Below are positions 1-7,695 of a DNA stretch of 20,176 bases, piece after piece (position 1 is the stretch's first letter; each line of letters opens with the position of its first letter). The stretch covers positions 1 to 20,176 of the IMG/VR virus record IMGVR_UViG_3300025132_000410; one strand, written 5' to 3'. A program made the position numbers and the translations under genes. The DNA is from a virus. The notes beneath the pieces are model-generated. The model had not been told where the DNA came from, did not search any database, and saw only the letters and a list, made by a program, of their open reading frames with translations.

Positions 1-1
1 A

Positions 2-394
2 ATTGCATACGCAAGAAGACATAGAAAACTACATAGATTACAAGAAGAGTTTGAAATGTTAGATAAAAAAGATCTTAGATCTAGAACAGTTAAGCGTCAA
101 TATGGTATGCACATGACAGAAGCAAGAAAAAGACAGGGGGAAATATATATAAGAGATTGGTTAAATACTGTTAGATCTACAGATGAAAATGAGAACAAAT
201 TATTAAACATGCATAAAATTTATGATCTTGGATTACTGCAAGAACTAATTAAATTTAATCATGATGGTAACTTTGACCGTGTAATGGCATTAATGGTTGG
301 TATGTATCATACTAGAGAGCTATATAATGCTGAGGTTAAAGAGGTATTAGAGGACGGTGCGGCAGATTCCTGGTTTGAAAAAAATTATTACTAA
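2..394 (+). CDS. terL: Large terminase subunit, C-terminal part (partial at window start)
   Basis: The reading frame is open from the first bases of the window (Ile-Ala-Tyr-Ala-Arg-Arg...), so the gene begins upstream and the internal ATG at 56 is probably not its start. The visible 130 residues look like the end of a phage large terminase, the ATP-driven motor and nuclease that packages DNA through the portal. The key stretch is 'LLQELIKFNHDGNFDRVMAL' near 230-295. It matches the late nuclease motif in which an Asp following 'N-F' (GAC at 275-277) is the usual third metal-binding acid of the RNase H-like nuclease. The portal gene follows directly, which is the usual order. The ATPase domain and the first two acidic residues lie outside the window and cannot be checked. 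Identity is inferred from this motif and the position before the portal. Confidence 0.8.
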   Translation: MAYARRHRKLHRLQEEFEMLDKKDLRSRTVKRQYGMHMTEARKRQGEIYIRDWLNTVRSTDENENKLLNMHKIYDLGLLQELIKFNHDGNFDRVMALMVGMYHTRELYNAEVKEVLEDGAADSWFEKNYY

Positions 395-395
395 G

Positions 396-415
396 TGTTA
401 TAATATAATATAACA
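396..415 (+). terminator. Hairpin just after the terminase stop (weak)
   Basis: Perfect 7-bp inverted repeat TGTTATA / TATAACA with a 6-base loop, starting two bases after the TAA stop. It is purely A/T-rich apart from one G-C pair and is not followed by a clean T run, so terminator function is doubtful. The same 11 bases TAAGTGTTATA (stop codon included) recur at the next long gap, at 6433-6443. Confidence 0.25.
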
Positions 416-456
416 AATAAAATTTGAAAATAAGTTTTAATTTATAAAATTAATAT

Positions 457-464
457 TATTTTTG
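457..464 (+). promoter_or_regulatory. Possible Bacteroidota-type -7 box (TATTTTTG) before the portal gene
   Basis: TATTTTTG fits the Bacteroidota -7 consensus TAnnTTTG and lies 26 bases before the portal ATG, in a 96-base gap. The upstream TTG element expected about 19-21 bases away is missing; the nearest TTG, at 424-426, is about 30 bases away. The match is therefore only partial and the surrounding DNA is very AT-rich. Confidence 0.25.
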
Positions 465-490
465 TATATAATAGGTTAATAGAATAGTGT

Positions 491-2869
491 ATGTATTTAG
501 GTTCAAATAAAATCCCACAACAAAAATTACCTCTTAGTAAAAAGACTAAGAAATGGAGAGAAGAATGCGTGGAAGCATATATAGATCTTTCCACAGCTGG
601 TTACAGTGAAAGACGTGACTGGCTAAAAACTTTATATGATTATTATAACGGTGTAATCGACGAAGCAGATTATAGATACGTACTCAAGCCTTACGGTAAA
701 ACAAGGCAAAATTTCCCCTCTAAGATGCGTAACTATCCTATCATTAAACCTATTATAGATCTGTTACTCGGGGAGAAGTCTAAAAGACCTCTAAATTACA
801 CCGTTACCGTACAAAATTCTGATGCAATTACTATTAAAGAGCAGGCAAAATCAGAATTATTAATGAAAAACTTTCAACAACAGTTTATGAACCAGGCAAA
901 TGAAAGGGGAGCTAAAACAGGAGTTCCTACCCAGCCGGTTCAGCCGCCTGCCCACATAGCACAAATGTTTGATAATAACTATGTGGATAATAGGGCTATA
1001 AAAGGTCAACAAGCTATGAATTTTATAGAACAGCATCAAGAAATATATGATAAGCTACAAAAGGCTTGGTTTCATTTTTTAGTTGCTGGGGAAGTATATA
1101 CTTGGAGAGGAGTTCGTAGCTCAGAACCTTTTTATGAAATATTAAATCCTTTAGATATTGATTATGATAAAGATCCAGATGTAGAATTTGTAGAAGATGG
1201 GGACTGGGCTTTAATTAGAAAATATGTTCATGCATCTACAATTATAGATCATTATAGAGATTATTTATCTGATGAAAATATATTAAGGTTAGAAGAACCT
1301 GAACATGCTAGTATGGATTCATATCTAACTATGGCTAATAGGGCTGACGATAGAGAATTGTATAGAGAAAGATTAATTGAAGTAGTTAGTGTGTATTGGA
1401 AAAGTAGAAAAAGAATAGGATTTTTAAATTACATAGATCCAGAAACAGGAAGTTGGGAACAGCAAAGAGTAGATGAAAAATTTAGAATGCCTGCAGAAAT
1501 GAAACAGACAGGAGCTAAGGTAGAATGGGAATGGATTAATGAAGTATGGGAAGGTACAAGAATAGATGGGAATTTGTATATTAAAATGGAACCTTGTACA
1601 AATCAAAGGACTTCTATGGATAACCCATCTAAATGTAAGCTCCCAATTAATGGAAGAAAATATTCAGACTTAAATTCTAAAAATATCTCTTTAGTATCTC
1701 TTGGGATACCTTATCAATTAAATTATAATATTTATAAATATAGATTAGAATTGGCAATAGCTAAGAGTAAAGATATTATTGCTCAATTTGATATTAATAT
1801 GATCCCTAAAAAATGGGACATGGATAAATTTATGTATTATGTAGAAGGTACAGGTATTGCATGGGTAGATTACAATAAAGAAGGGATTCAATTATCTCCA
1901 CAACATCAGGGTGTATTAGACTTATCTATTAAAACAATTGAACAATATATAGTTCTTTTAAATTCTATAATGGAGGAGTGGGAAAAAATATCTGGTGTAA
2001 ATAGACAAAGACAGGGAATGGTTGGATCTTATGAAGGTAAAGCAACATCTCAACAGGCTATTGTACAATCATCTCATATTACAGAAGATTTATTTAGAAA
2101 ATTCTCTAGATTAGAACAAAGAGATCTTCAAGCATTATTAGACTATTCTAAAGAAGCTTGGTTAACAGGTAAGAAAGGAATGTATGTAATGTCGGATGGA
2201 ACTAAAGAATTATTTGATCTTAACAGTCTTCAACATATGGAATCAGAATATGGAATATTCTTATCAGATTCTGGACAAGATCAAGATAAATTAGATATAT
2301 TAAAGCAACTTGCTCAATCTATGGTTCAAAATGGAGTACCTGCTTCTACTATTGCTGAAATGGTTGATGCAGATAACTTTAGTCAAATTAAAGAAAAGAT
2401 TAAAGGTGCTGAAAAAATGCAACAACAATTAGCACAAGCTCAACAAAAAGCAGAATCTCAACAACAAGAGGCTCAAAGACAACTTGAACGAGAGAGAATA
2501 GAAAATGAAAACATGAATCAAGAAAAAGATAGAGAGACTAAAATACGTGTTGCAATGATACAGGCTGAAGCTAAGATGATGGATAATGCATATGATTCAG
2601 AAAAATCTGTAAGAGATGCCGGTATTAAACAAAGGCAAAACGAATTAAAGACAGAAGATATAGTAGAAAAAGCTAGATCTAATAGAGCAAAAGAAAATTT
2701 AATAAGAGAAGATCAAAGGTTAAAAGAAGATAAAGAAGGTTCTGATAAAAGAGAAAGATCGGCAGATAGACGACAGGCTAAAGAAGACAAAGAAAAAGAT
2801 ATAGAAATTAAAAAAGAAGATCAAAATATAAAAAGAAAGGCAGCTGCAAACAAACCTAAATCTGAATAA
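491..2869 (+). CDS. Portal protein
   Basis: A 792-residue protein read as the portal, the dodecameric ring at one capsid vertex through which DNA is packaged and ejected. Residues 81-100 read 'NYPIIKPIIDLLLGEKSKRP', a wording I associate with crAss-like phage portals ('...LLGE..KRP'). Residues about 190-245 ('...AWFHFLVAGEVYTWRG', then 'YEILNPLDIDYDKDPD' and 'VEDGDWALIRKY') are typical of the portal wing and stem region. From about residue 638 the chain is highly charged and Gln/Lys/Glu-rich ('QQLAQAQQKAESQQQ' onward), predicted as a long helix or coiled coil, which makes it longer than many portals. It follows the terminase gene and its TAA overlaps the next ATG by one base (TAATG), which suggests translational coupling. 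A TATTTTTG box upstream may drive it. The family assignment is from memory; position and motifs make portal very likely. Confidence 0.88.
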   Translation: MYLGSNKIPQQKLPLSKKTKKWREECVEAYIDLSTAGYSERRDWLKTLYDYYNGVIDEADYRYVLKPYGKTRQNFPSKMRNYPIIKPIIDLLLGEKSKRPLNYTVTVQNSDAITIKEQAKSELLMKNFQQQFMNQANERGAKTGVPTQPVQPPAHIAQMFDNNYVDNRAIKGQQAMNFIEQHQEIYDKLQKAWFHFLVAGEVYTWRGVRSSEPFYEILNPLDIDYDKDPDVEFVEDGDWALIRKYVHASTIIDHYRDYLSDENILRLEEPEHASMDSYLTMANRADDRELYRERLIEVVSVYWKSRKRIGFLNYIDPETGSWEQQRVDEKFRMPAEMKQTGAKVEWEWINEVWEGTRIDGNLYIKMEPCTNQRTSMDNPSKCKLPINGRKYSDLNSKNISLVSLGIPYQLNYNIYKYRLELAIAKSKDIIAQFDINMIPKKWDMDKFMYYVEGTGIAWVDYNKEGIQLSPQHQGVLDLSIKTIEQYIVLLNSIMEEWEKISGVNRQRQGMVGSYEGKATSQQAIVQSSHITEDLFRKFSRLEQRDLQALLDYSKEAWLTGKKGMYVMSDGTKELFDLNSLQHMESEYGIFLSDSGQDQDKLDILKQLAQSMVQNGVPASTIAEMVDADNFSQIKEKIKGAEKMQQQLAQAQQKAESQQQEAQRQLERERIENENMNQEKDRETKIRVAMIQAEAKMMDNAYDSEKSVRDAGIKQRQNELKTEDIVEKARSNRAKENLIREDQRLKEDKEGSDKRERSADRRQAKEDKEKDIEIKKEDQNIKRKAAANKPKSE

Positions 2870-5800
2870 TGTTAACAAACGAACAGAAATTAGATATAAT
2901 GAAACAAGCCTTTGAAGAAGGCTATGATGGTTTTATGAGCGATCTTTGGGCTCAGGCTGATCCTCAAGAAGCACAGAATATGCAAACAGATTCTTCTTAT
3001 CCCCCTCTATCTAACACAAGCCCAACTATATCAAACATAAAAAGCGAGTCTAGTCCTGCACCAATATCTAATATATCTGCAGAAGAAATTCCTAATTCTC
3101 AAAGTTTAGTACAAAGTTATGAGTCTGAAAATTTAGGTGAAATGCCTATGGGAGCAAATGTCCCAATGCAATTAGATGAGCCAAATAGTTATAAAAAAGG
3201 TGGGTATAAAGTAAGTAATTTAATTGGTTTTAAACCAGATCTTACAGATATAAGTCCTAGAAATTATTTGAAGAATTATAAAAGATATGAAAGTGGGGGA
3301 GTACAAAATTTTATATCTGTAGATGATTATAAATTAGAAGGTAGAGGGGCTGGAATGATAGATGACAAGACTGATCATCTTAAAAAAGTAAAACTAGCAT
3401 CTTTACAAGAAAAACAAAGAACTTATGATCCTTTAGGATTTTCAGAATATTATTATACATCTCCTAAACATAGAGAGCGATTAGAGAAAAGAGGTTATTC
3501 AAATGAAGAAATATTACAAAGATCTGAGTTTTTAGGTGGATATGGACTGTTGAGTAAGGGCCCAAAAATAGTAGATAGAACTGGTACTTCAGGAAGTAGA
3601 GCTTATCCAACAAAAAATAAAATTGTAATGGATTATGAGAAGGATAAAAGTAGGTCTCCAAACGTTACATACAATGAAATATTAGCCCATGAACTTGGCC
3701 ATTTATCTACAGGATATACACCTTTAAAGAAAAAGGATATTAAAGAAATTGTAGACAGAAGCCAAGTACCTATTAAAGACGAACAAAATGATTATTTTGC
3801 ATCAGAAATAAAATCTGATTTGGATTCAATTAGGTTTATGCTATTTAATGCAGGGGTTTATGATGCGGGTACAGAAGATTTTGATTGGTATGATCTTAAC
3901 CAAGCTAAAGAAAAGTTACAAGATTCTCCTACATTTAAAAGGGTAATAGACACTTTTAAAGATAGTGATTTCTTGTGGTTAATGAATAACATAGCTATGG
4001 AAGAGTTAGAAATTCAAGATGGATTAGCTTTGAAAATGCCAACGACAAGATCTAAATTTGGGGGTAAGAGAAAAAAATATTTTGAAGGAGGAACATTAAC
4101 GGAAACAGATGCACCCGTAGAACAAATGTCTGATGACCAATTAAAAGCAATAATAATTGGTGAAGATTTTGGCGACAGTTTTTCTGTAGAGGGACAAAAT
4201 GCGCAAAGGCAACTTGACGCAAGATATGGAGAGGGCAATTGGCAAATTGTAGATGCCGCTCAATTTAATAAAAATCAAACACTTCATCCACAGGGTACAT
4301 ATTCTGGTTATGTAGGTCCAGACGCAGATAGATACGAAGAAGCAGGGGGATGGAATTATAGCGCACATCCAGGTTATGGACCAACTAATCAACCTGGACT
4401 AGATTTTTTTAGTGGTTTAGAAGGTGTTTGGCCTGAAAATATGGGACCTAATACAGATATTATACTTTGGGGCCATACTTGGGGACCAGGTACAGGAGCT
4501 AGTAATGAAGCTGCTTTTATGGGACATCCTTATATTGAAACAAAAGAAGGTGTAGATCCCTCAATAATGAATCCAGATAGTTGGGCTGAATTTATGGGAA
4601 GTCAATTAGAAGAAGATTGGGAAGGATGTATGTATTTTGGAACTTGTGGGGGAGGGGCAATAGGAAAAGGATCAGGTGTTCCTGTTGAGGGTTCTGAATT
4701 TGAAGATGATATTAGTCTTACTGGATTAACATCTCCTCTGCAGGACTTTACTACTCAGTTATCTGAATTGCGACCAGGAGATCTTTATGGTTCAAGTTAT
4801 TATGCACCAACAGAAACATGGTATGGGACTAAACTTAGTAATTATTACCCATTTAAAACATTTGGATTTGACCCAAATACAAGAGCTGATGATGATGCTT
4901 TTGCGGGTACTCTATTTGATCCTTTGGAAAAAACAATGTCTTCAACAACTAGTAACGCATTTGAAGTAGGAAGCCCATTTCAAAGAATTACATTACAAGA
5001 ACCTGGATTTGGTTATGATGGTTCAGAAGTTTCTCCTTTAGATATTCAATATTCTCAACTAGGTAGCAAAGAAGTTGGTTATGATTATCCTTACGGAGAA
5101 GGTTTTCACTATTATGATGAGGATATTGTAGAAGATCCAGAATCCGCATATAGATTTCATCATTTCCAACCATATCGTTTTCAAGATGACTACGACGAAG
5201 ATTCATATAACTATGATGACTACAGAACTGGCGGATTAAGAAAAAAATATTTTCATGGAGGATTTCATATGGGACCAATTATAGGACCAAATCTTGCAAA
5301 ACCCATAGTTAATACATTAAGTAATATTTTTTTTCCAGGCGCAGATAAATTTCATAATTGGACAAAAGAAAAAGGACTTACAACCCCAACTACAAGAGGG
5401 GGAGCTTTTAGACCAGGTGTTTTGGGAAACTATGAATCTCATCCGCTGAGACAACAAATAAATTTACAATCTTATCCTGTAGATGGTAGTGAATCAGAAA
5501 TAGATCAGTGGTATGATACTGCAGGTCATGAGTGGTTTCATCATCTTCAAGCACAAAAGGGAAGATTAGCACAAAAAGAAATAAGACAAAATCCAGTAGC
5601 TTTAAAAGGTAAAGATATTGTAGGGCCAATTAATAAAGAGACTCACAAATTACATTTTGGTGCAAGAGGTACTGATTTTGATCATGAAGTGGAAGAAATA
5701 GAAAACGATCTTATGGAAGCACTTAGTATTCCTGAAGCTTCACTTCTTAGTGAAGATCAACGGATTAAATTATTAAATACAAAAACTCCACAGTCTATGC

Positions 5801-6435
5801 GAAGATTGGTAGGATTGACTAGTTATCCTTCAAGATCAGGAAGTACGAGTAATATATATAATGAAGCTAATCAGAGATTATATGAACATTCTCATACAAC
5901 AGAAGGAGAAGCAAGAGATAGAGAAGAGGATATAGGTGGAAATTTAGCTTTTAGAAGTTATTTTGATAAATATCATAAACCAAATGTTATAGAAGATTTT
6001 GAAAATCAAGCTCCACTATCAGCAGCAAATGCTTATGTAGGAAATATTAGTGATACAGATAGAATAAGAAATGAAGTATGGGGACAATTTGTTAAACCGG
6101 GAAATTTATATAATCCTAATATATCTAGAAAGTATTATAATGATGGTGGGAATTTAGACTATTACCCACAATCAAAAAATCCTAATTATGCATTTAGATC
6201 ACTTTATGATGAGGGAAGTCATTATGGAAGACATGAGGGAAAGAAGGATAAAAAAAATCTAAATTATGTTCCCCAAATAAAAAATCCTAAATGGCAAGCT
6301 AAAATAAATGAAGAATATTTGCAAAGAAAAAGAAACTTAGACTATTATCCACAATCACAAATTAAACCATCGCAATATACTATAGAGTTAAATAGTTTAA
6401 GACGTGGCGGATTAAGAAGAAAAAGAATAAAATAA
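2869..6435 (+). CDS. Large multidomain protein with two zinc-peptidase-like (HExxH) domains and a possible caspase-like domain
   Basis: A 1188-residue protein whose ATG overlaps the portal stop. The N-terminal ~100 residues are a helix followed by a Ser/Pro/Asn-rich linker. Domain 1 has HELGH at 274-278, with E313 in 'SEIKSDL' as a possible third zinc ligand. The middle region (about 415-650) has 'TDIILWGHTWGPG' (H536) and 'CMYFGTCGGG' (C593), 57 residues apart, resembling the His/Cys dyad of caspase-like (clan CD) peptidases. Domain 3 has HEWFHH at 887-892 and 'EEIENDL' with E943. The domains are separated by [KR][KR]YxxGG-type motifs (138-144, 398-408, 788-798, 1087-1094), and the C-terminus ends GGLRRKRIK. 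No signal peptide or membrane segment is evident. It sits between portal and scaffold, where many phages encode the prohead protease, so head maturation is one reading. A virion-carried, ejected enzyme is another. Peptidase activity is inferred from short motifs only; I do not recognise the full protein. Confidence 0.6.
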   Translation: MLTNEQKLDIMKQAFEEGYDGFMSDLWAQADPQEAQNMQTDSSYPPLSNTSPTISNIKSESSPAPISNISAEEIPNSQSLVQSYESENLGEMPMGANVPMQLDEPNSYKKGGYKVSNLIGFKPDLTDISPRNYLKNYKRYESGGVQNFISVDDYKLEGRGAGMIDDKTDHLKKVKLASLQEKQRTYDPLGFSEYYYTSPKHRERLEKRGYSNEEILQRSEFLGGYGLLSKGPKIVDRTGTSGSRAYPTKNKIVMDYEKDKSRSPNVTYNEILAHELGHLSTGYTPLKKKDIKEIVDRSQVPIKDEQNDYFASEIKSDLDSIRFMLFNAGVYDAGTEDFDWYDLNQAKEKLQDSPTFKRVIDTFKDSDFLWLMNNIAMEELEIQDGLALKMPTTRSKFGGKRKKYFEGGTLTETDAPVEQMSDDQLKAIIIGEDFGDSFSVEGQNAQRQLDARYGEGNWQIVDAAQFNKNQTLHPQGTYSGYVGPDADRYEEAGGWNYSAHPGYGPTNQPGLDFFSGLEGVWPENMGPNTDIILWGHTWGPGTGASNEAAFMGHPYIETKEGVDPSIMNPDSWAEFMGSQLEEDWEGCMYFGTCGGGAIGKGSGVPVEGSEFEDDISLTGLTSPLQDFTTQLSELRPGDLYGSSYYAPTETWYGTKLSNYYPFKTFGFDPNTRADDDAFAGTLFDPLEKTMSSTTSNAFEVGSPFQRITLQEPGFGYDGSEVSPLDIQYSQLGSKEVGYDYPYGEGFHYYDEDIVEDPESAYRFHHFQPYRFQDDYDEDSYNYDDYRTGGLRKKYFHGGFHMGPIIGPNLAKPIVNTLSNIFFPGADKFHNWTKEKGLTTPTTRGGAFRPGVLGNYESHPLRQQINLQSYPVDGSESEIDQWYDTAGHEWFHHLQAQKGRLAQKEIRQNPVALKGKDIVGPINKETHKLHFGARGTDFDHEVEEIENDLMEALSIPEASLLSEDQRIKLLNTKTPQSMRRLVGLTSYPSRSGSTSNIYNEANQRLYEHSHTTEGEARDREEDIGGNLAFRSYFDKYHKPNVIEDFENQAPLSAANAYVGNISDTDRIRNEVWGQFVKPGNLYNPNISRKYYNDGGNLDYYPQSKNPNYAFRSLYDEGSHYGRHEGKKDKKNLNYVPQIKNPKWQAKINEEYLQRKRNLDYYPQSQIKPSQYTIELNSLRRGGLRRKRIK
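6151..6366 (+). repeat. Three imperfect 'NLDYYPQSKNP' repeats in the C-terminus of the multidomain protein
   Basis: Copies start at residues 1095 (NLDYYPQSKNP), 1130 (NLNYVPQIKNP) and 1156 (NLDYYPQSQIKP), corresponding to DNA at about 6151-6183, 6256-6288 and 6334-6366. The first and third are also close at DNA level (aatttagactattacccaca versus aacttagactattatccaca), suggesting recent duplication. They lie between the last KYxxGG motif and the basic tail. Function is unknown; a short binding motif is possible. Confidence 0.7.
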
Positions 6436-6444
6436 GTGTTATAT

Positions 6445-6474
6445 ATTAAAGTGACACTCTAAATTAACTTTAAT
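6445..6474 (+). terminator. 8-bp hairpin after the multidomain gene (weak terminator or RNA structure)
   Basis: Perfect inverted repeat ATTAAAGT (6445-6452) / ACTTTAAT (6467-6474) with a 14-base loop. It is AT-rich and followed by 'gctaaaaaac' rather than a T run. A second pairing, AGTGT (6435-6439) with ACACT (6454-6458), encloses the left arm, so the two could be alternatives. It sits in the 78-base gap before the scaffold gene. Confidence 0.3.
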
Positions 6475-6484
6475 GCTAAAAAAC

Positions 6485-6506
6485 TAATTAATATTAATTA
6501 AATTTG
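6485..6506 (+). promoter_or_regulatory. 16-bp palindrome joined to a TAnnTTTG box upstream of scaffold and capsid genes
   Basis: TAATTAATATTAATTA (6485-6500) is a perfect 16-bp palindrome. It overlaps by two bases a TAAATTTG sequence (6499-6506) that fits the Bacteroidota -7 consensus TAnnTTTG. The ATG of the scaffold candidate is at 6514, so a transcript starting at the usual distance would have a leader of only a few bases. No TTG is present at the usual -33 spacing. This could be a head-gene promoter with an operator, but the composition is almost all A/T and chance is a real alternative. Confidence 0.3.
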
Positions 6507-6513
6507 TAAACCA

Positions 6514-7665
6514 ATGGACAATAACAAAAAAATCAATGTCGAAGACATATCTTTTGATGATATGCTAGACGGGGGAATAGAAGATGTTGTAGATGCAACA
6601 GAAGCGCCCCAAGTAGAAAAACTAAGTGAATCTAATGTTGAAGAAGTTAAAACACAAGCTGAAGAGGATTCTTTGGATGATGATGTTAAAGCTAAACAAC
6701 AGGAAGACGCGAAACAAGAACAGGTACTTGCGGAAACAGAAATACCGCAACCAGAACAGAAAACAACTTCTGAAGAAACTCCTGAAGTTAAAAATGAAGG
6801 GGAGGATAAAGAAGTGGATGACTCAGTAATTGGTCAAGTATTATCTTCTTTAGGATATGAAACTGACAATAAGTATGAGGATACTCCAGAGGGATTAACT
6901 AAAATGGCGCAAGATGTTGGATCTCAATTAGCTGAAGAGCAGTTAGATACCTTGCTTCAAAAATTCCCACTTGTAGCAGATCACTTACAGTATGTGATAA
7001 GTGGTGGGAACAGTCAAGATTTTATGGCTGTTAATGATCCTAGATCAGATTTTTCTAGAATGAGAATTCAAGAAAAAGATTTAGCCGGTCAAAAATATGT
7101 TCTTTCTGAATATTTTAAATCAAAAGGACATGATAATAAGTTTATTAATGAACTTATGGATGATTACCAGGAATCTGGTAAACTTTTTGCTAAAGCTCAA
7201 AATGCTCAAAAGTCTTTAGCCACTGCACAACAACAGTATAAAAAGCAAATGTTGGCACAGCAACAACAAGCGCAACAACAACAAATGCAAGAGCAAAATA
7301 AATTTTGGAATGGTGTTTATAACACTATAGATAAATCCAAAGAATTTCAGGGAATACAAATCGCTGAAAGAGAGAAAGGGAAATTTTTTGATTACCTTTC
7401 AAAACCTGTAACCAAGGAAGGTTACACACAAAGAGACATGGACTATTCAAAAGCGAATATGGATGTTAAACTTGCAATGGACTATTTAATGTATAAGGGT
7501 TTTAACCTGGATAAATTGATTGACAGAAAAGCTAGAACTAAGAGTACACAATCTCTTAAGGATAGAATTAAAGGACATCAAGAAACTGTTAAAAGTGCAA
7601 GAAAAGCAAGTAAAACTTCAAATAAAGCGGTTGATATAGAAGATTTAGATTTAAGTCTCTTTTAA
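6514..7665 (+). CDS. Probable capsid scaffolding protein
   Basis: A 383-residue protein immediately upstream of the major capsid gene, the usual place for an internal scaffold that shapes the procapsid and then leaves. Its make-up fits: residues about 1-110 are disordered and very acidic (many Glu/Asp with Gln and Pro). The middle is helical. About 235-262 is extremely Gln-rich ('QQQYKKQMLAQQQQAQQQQM'), probably coiled coil. The C-terminal ~60 residues are basic ('DRIKGHQETVKSARKASK') before a short acidic-hydrophobic end 'VDIEDLDLSLF'. Basic C-terminal segments in known scaffolds contact the capsid protein. There is no catalytic motif. The ATG at 6514 follows a possible promoter and there is no Shine-Dalgarno site. 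The call rests on position and composition, since scaffolds share little sequence. Confidence 0.65.
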   Translation: MDNNKKINVEDISFDDMLDGGIEDVVDATEAPQVEKLSESNVEEVKTQAEEDSLDDDVKAKQQEDAKQEQVLAETEIPQPEQKTTSEETPEVKNEGEDKEVDDSVIGQVLSSLGYETDNKYEDTPEGLTKMAQDVGSQLAEEQLDTLLQKFPLVADHLQYVISGGNSQDFMAVNDPRSDFSRMRIQEKDLAGQKYVLSEYFKSKGHDNKFINELMDDYQESGKLFAKAQNAQKSLATAQQQYKKQMLAQQQQAQQQQMQEQNKFWNGVYNTIDKSKEFQGIQIAEREKGKFFDYLSKPVTKEGYTQRDMDYSKANMDVKLAMDYLMYKGFNLDKLIDRKARTKSTQSLKDRIKGHQETVKSARKASKTSNKAVDIEDLDLSLF

Positions 7666-7695
7666 CCTAGTTTAACTTTTAAAATTTAGAAAATT

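Noticed and set aside
6626-6829. Nested plus-strand frame inside the scaffold gene (and a similar one at 4787-4969)
   Set aside because: Lys/Asn/Leu-rich shadows of acidic or AT-rich coding sequence in another frame; no independent start context.
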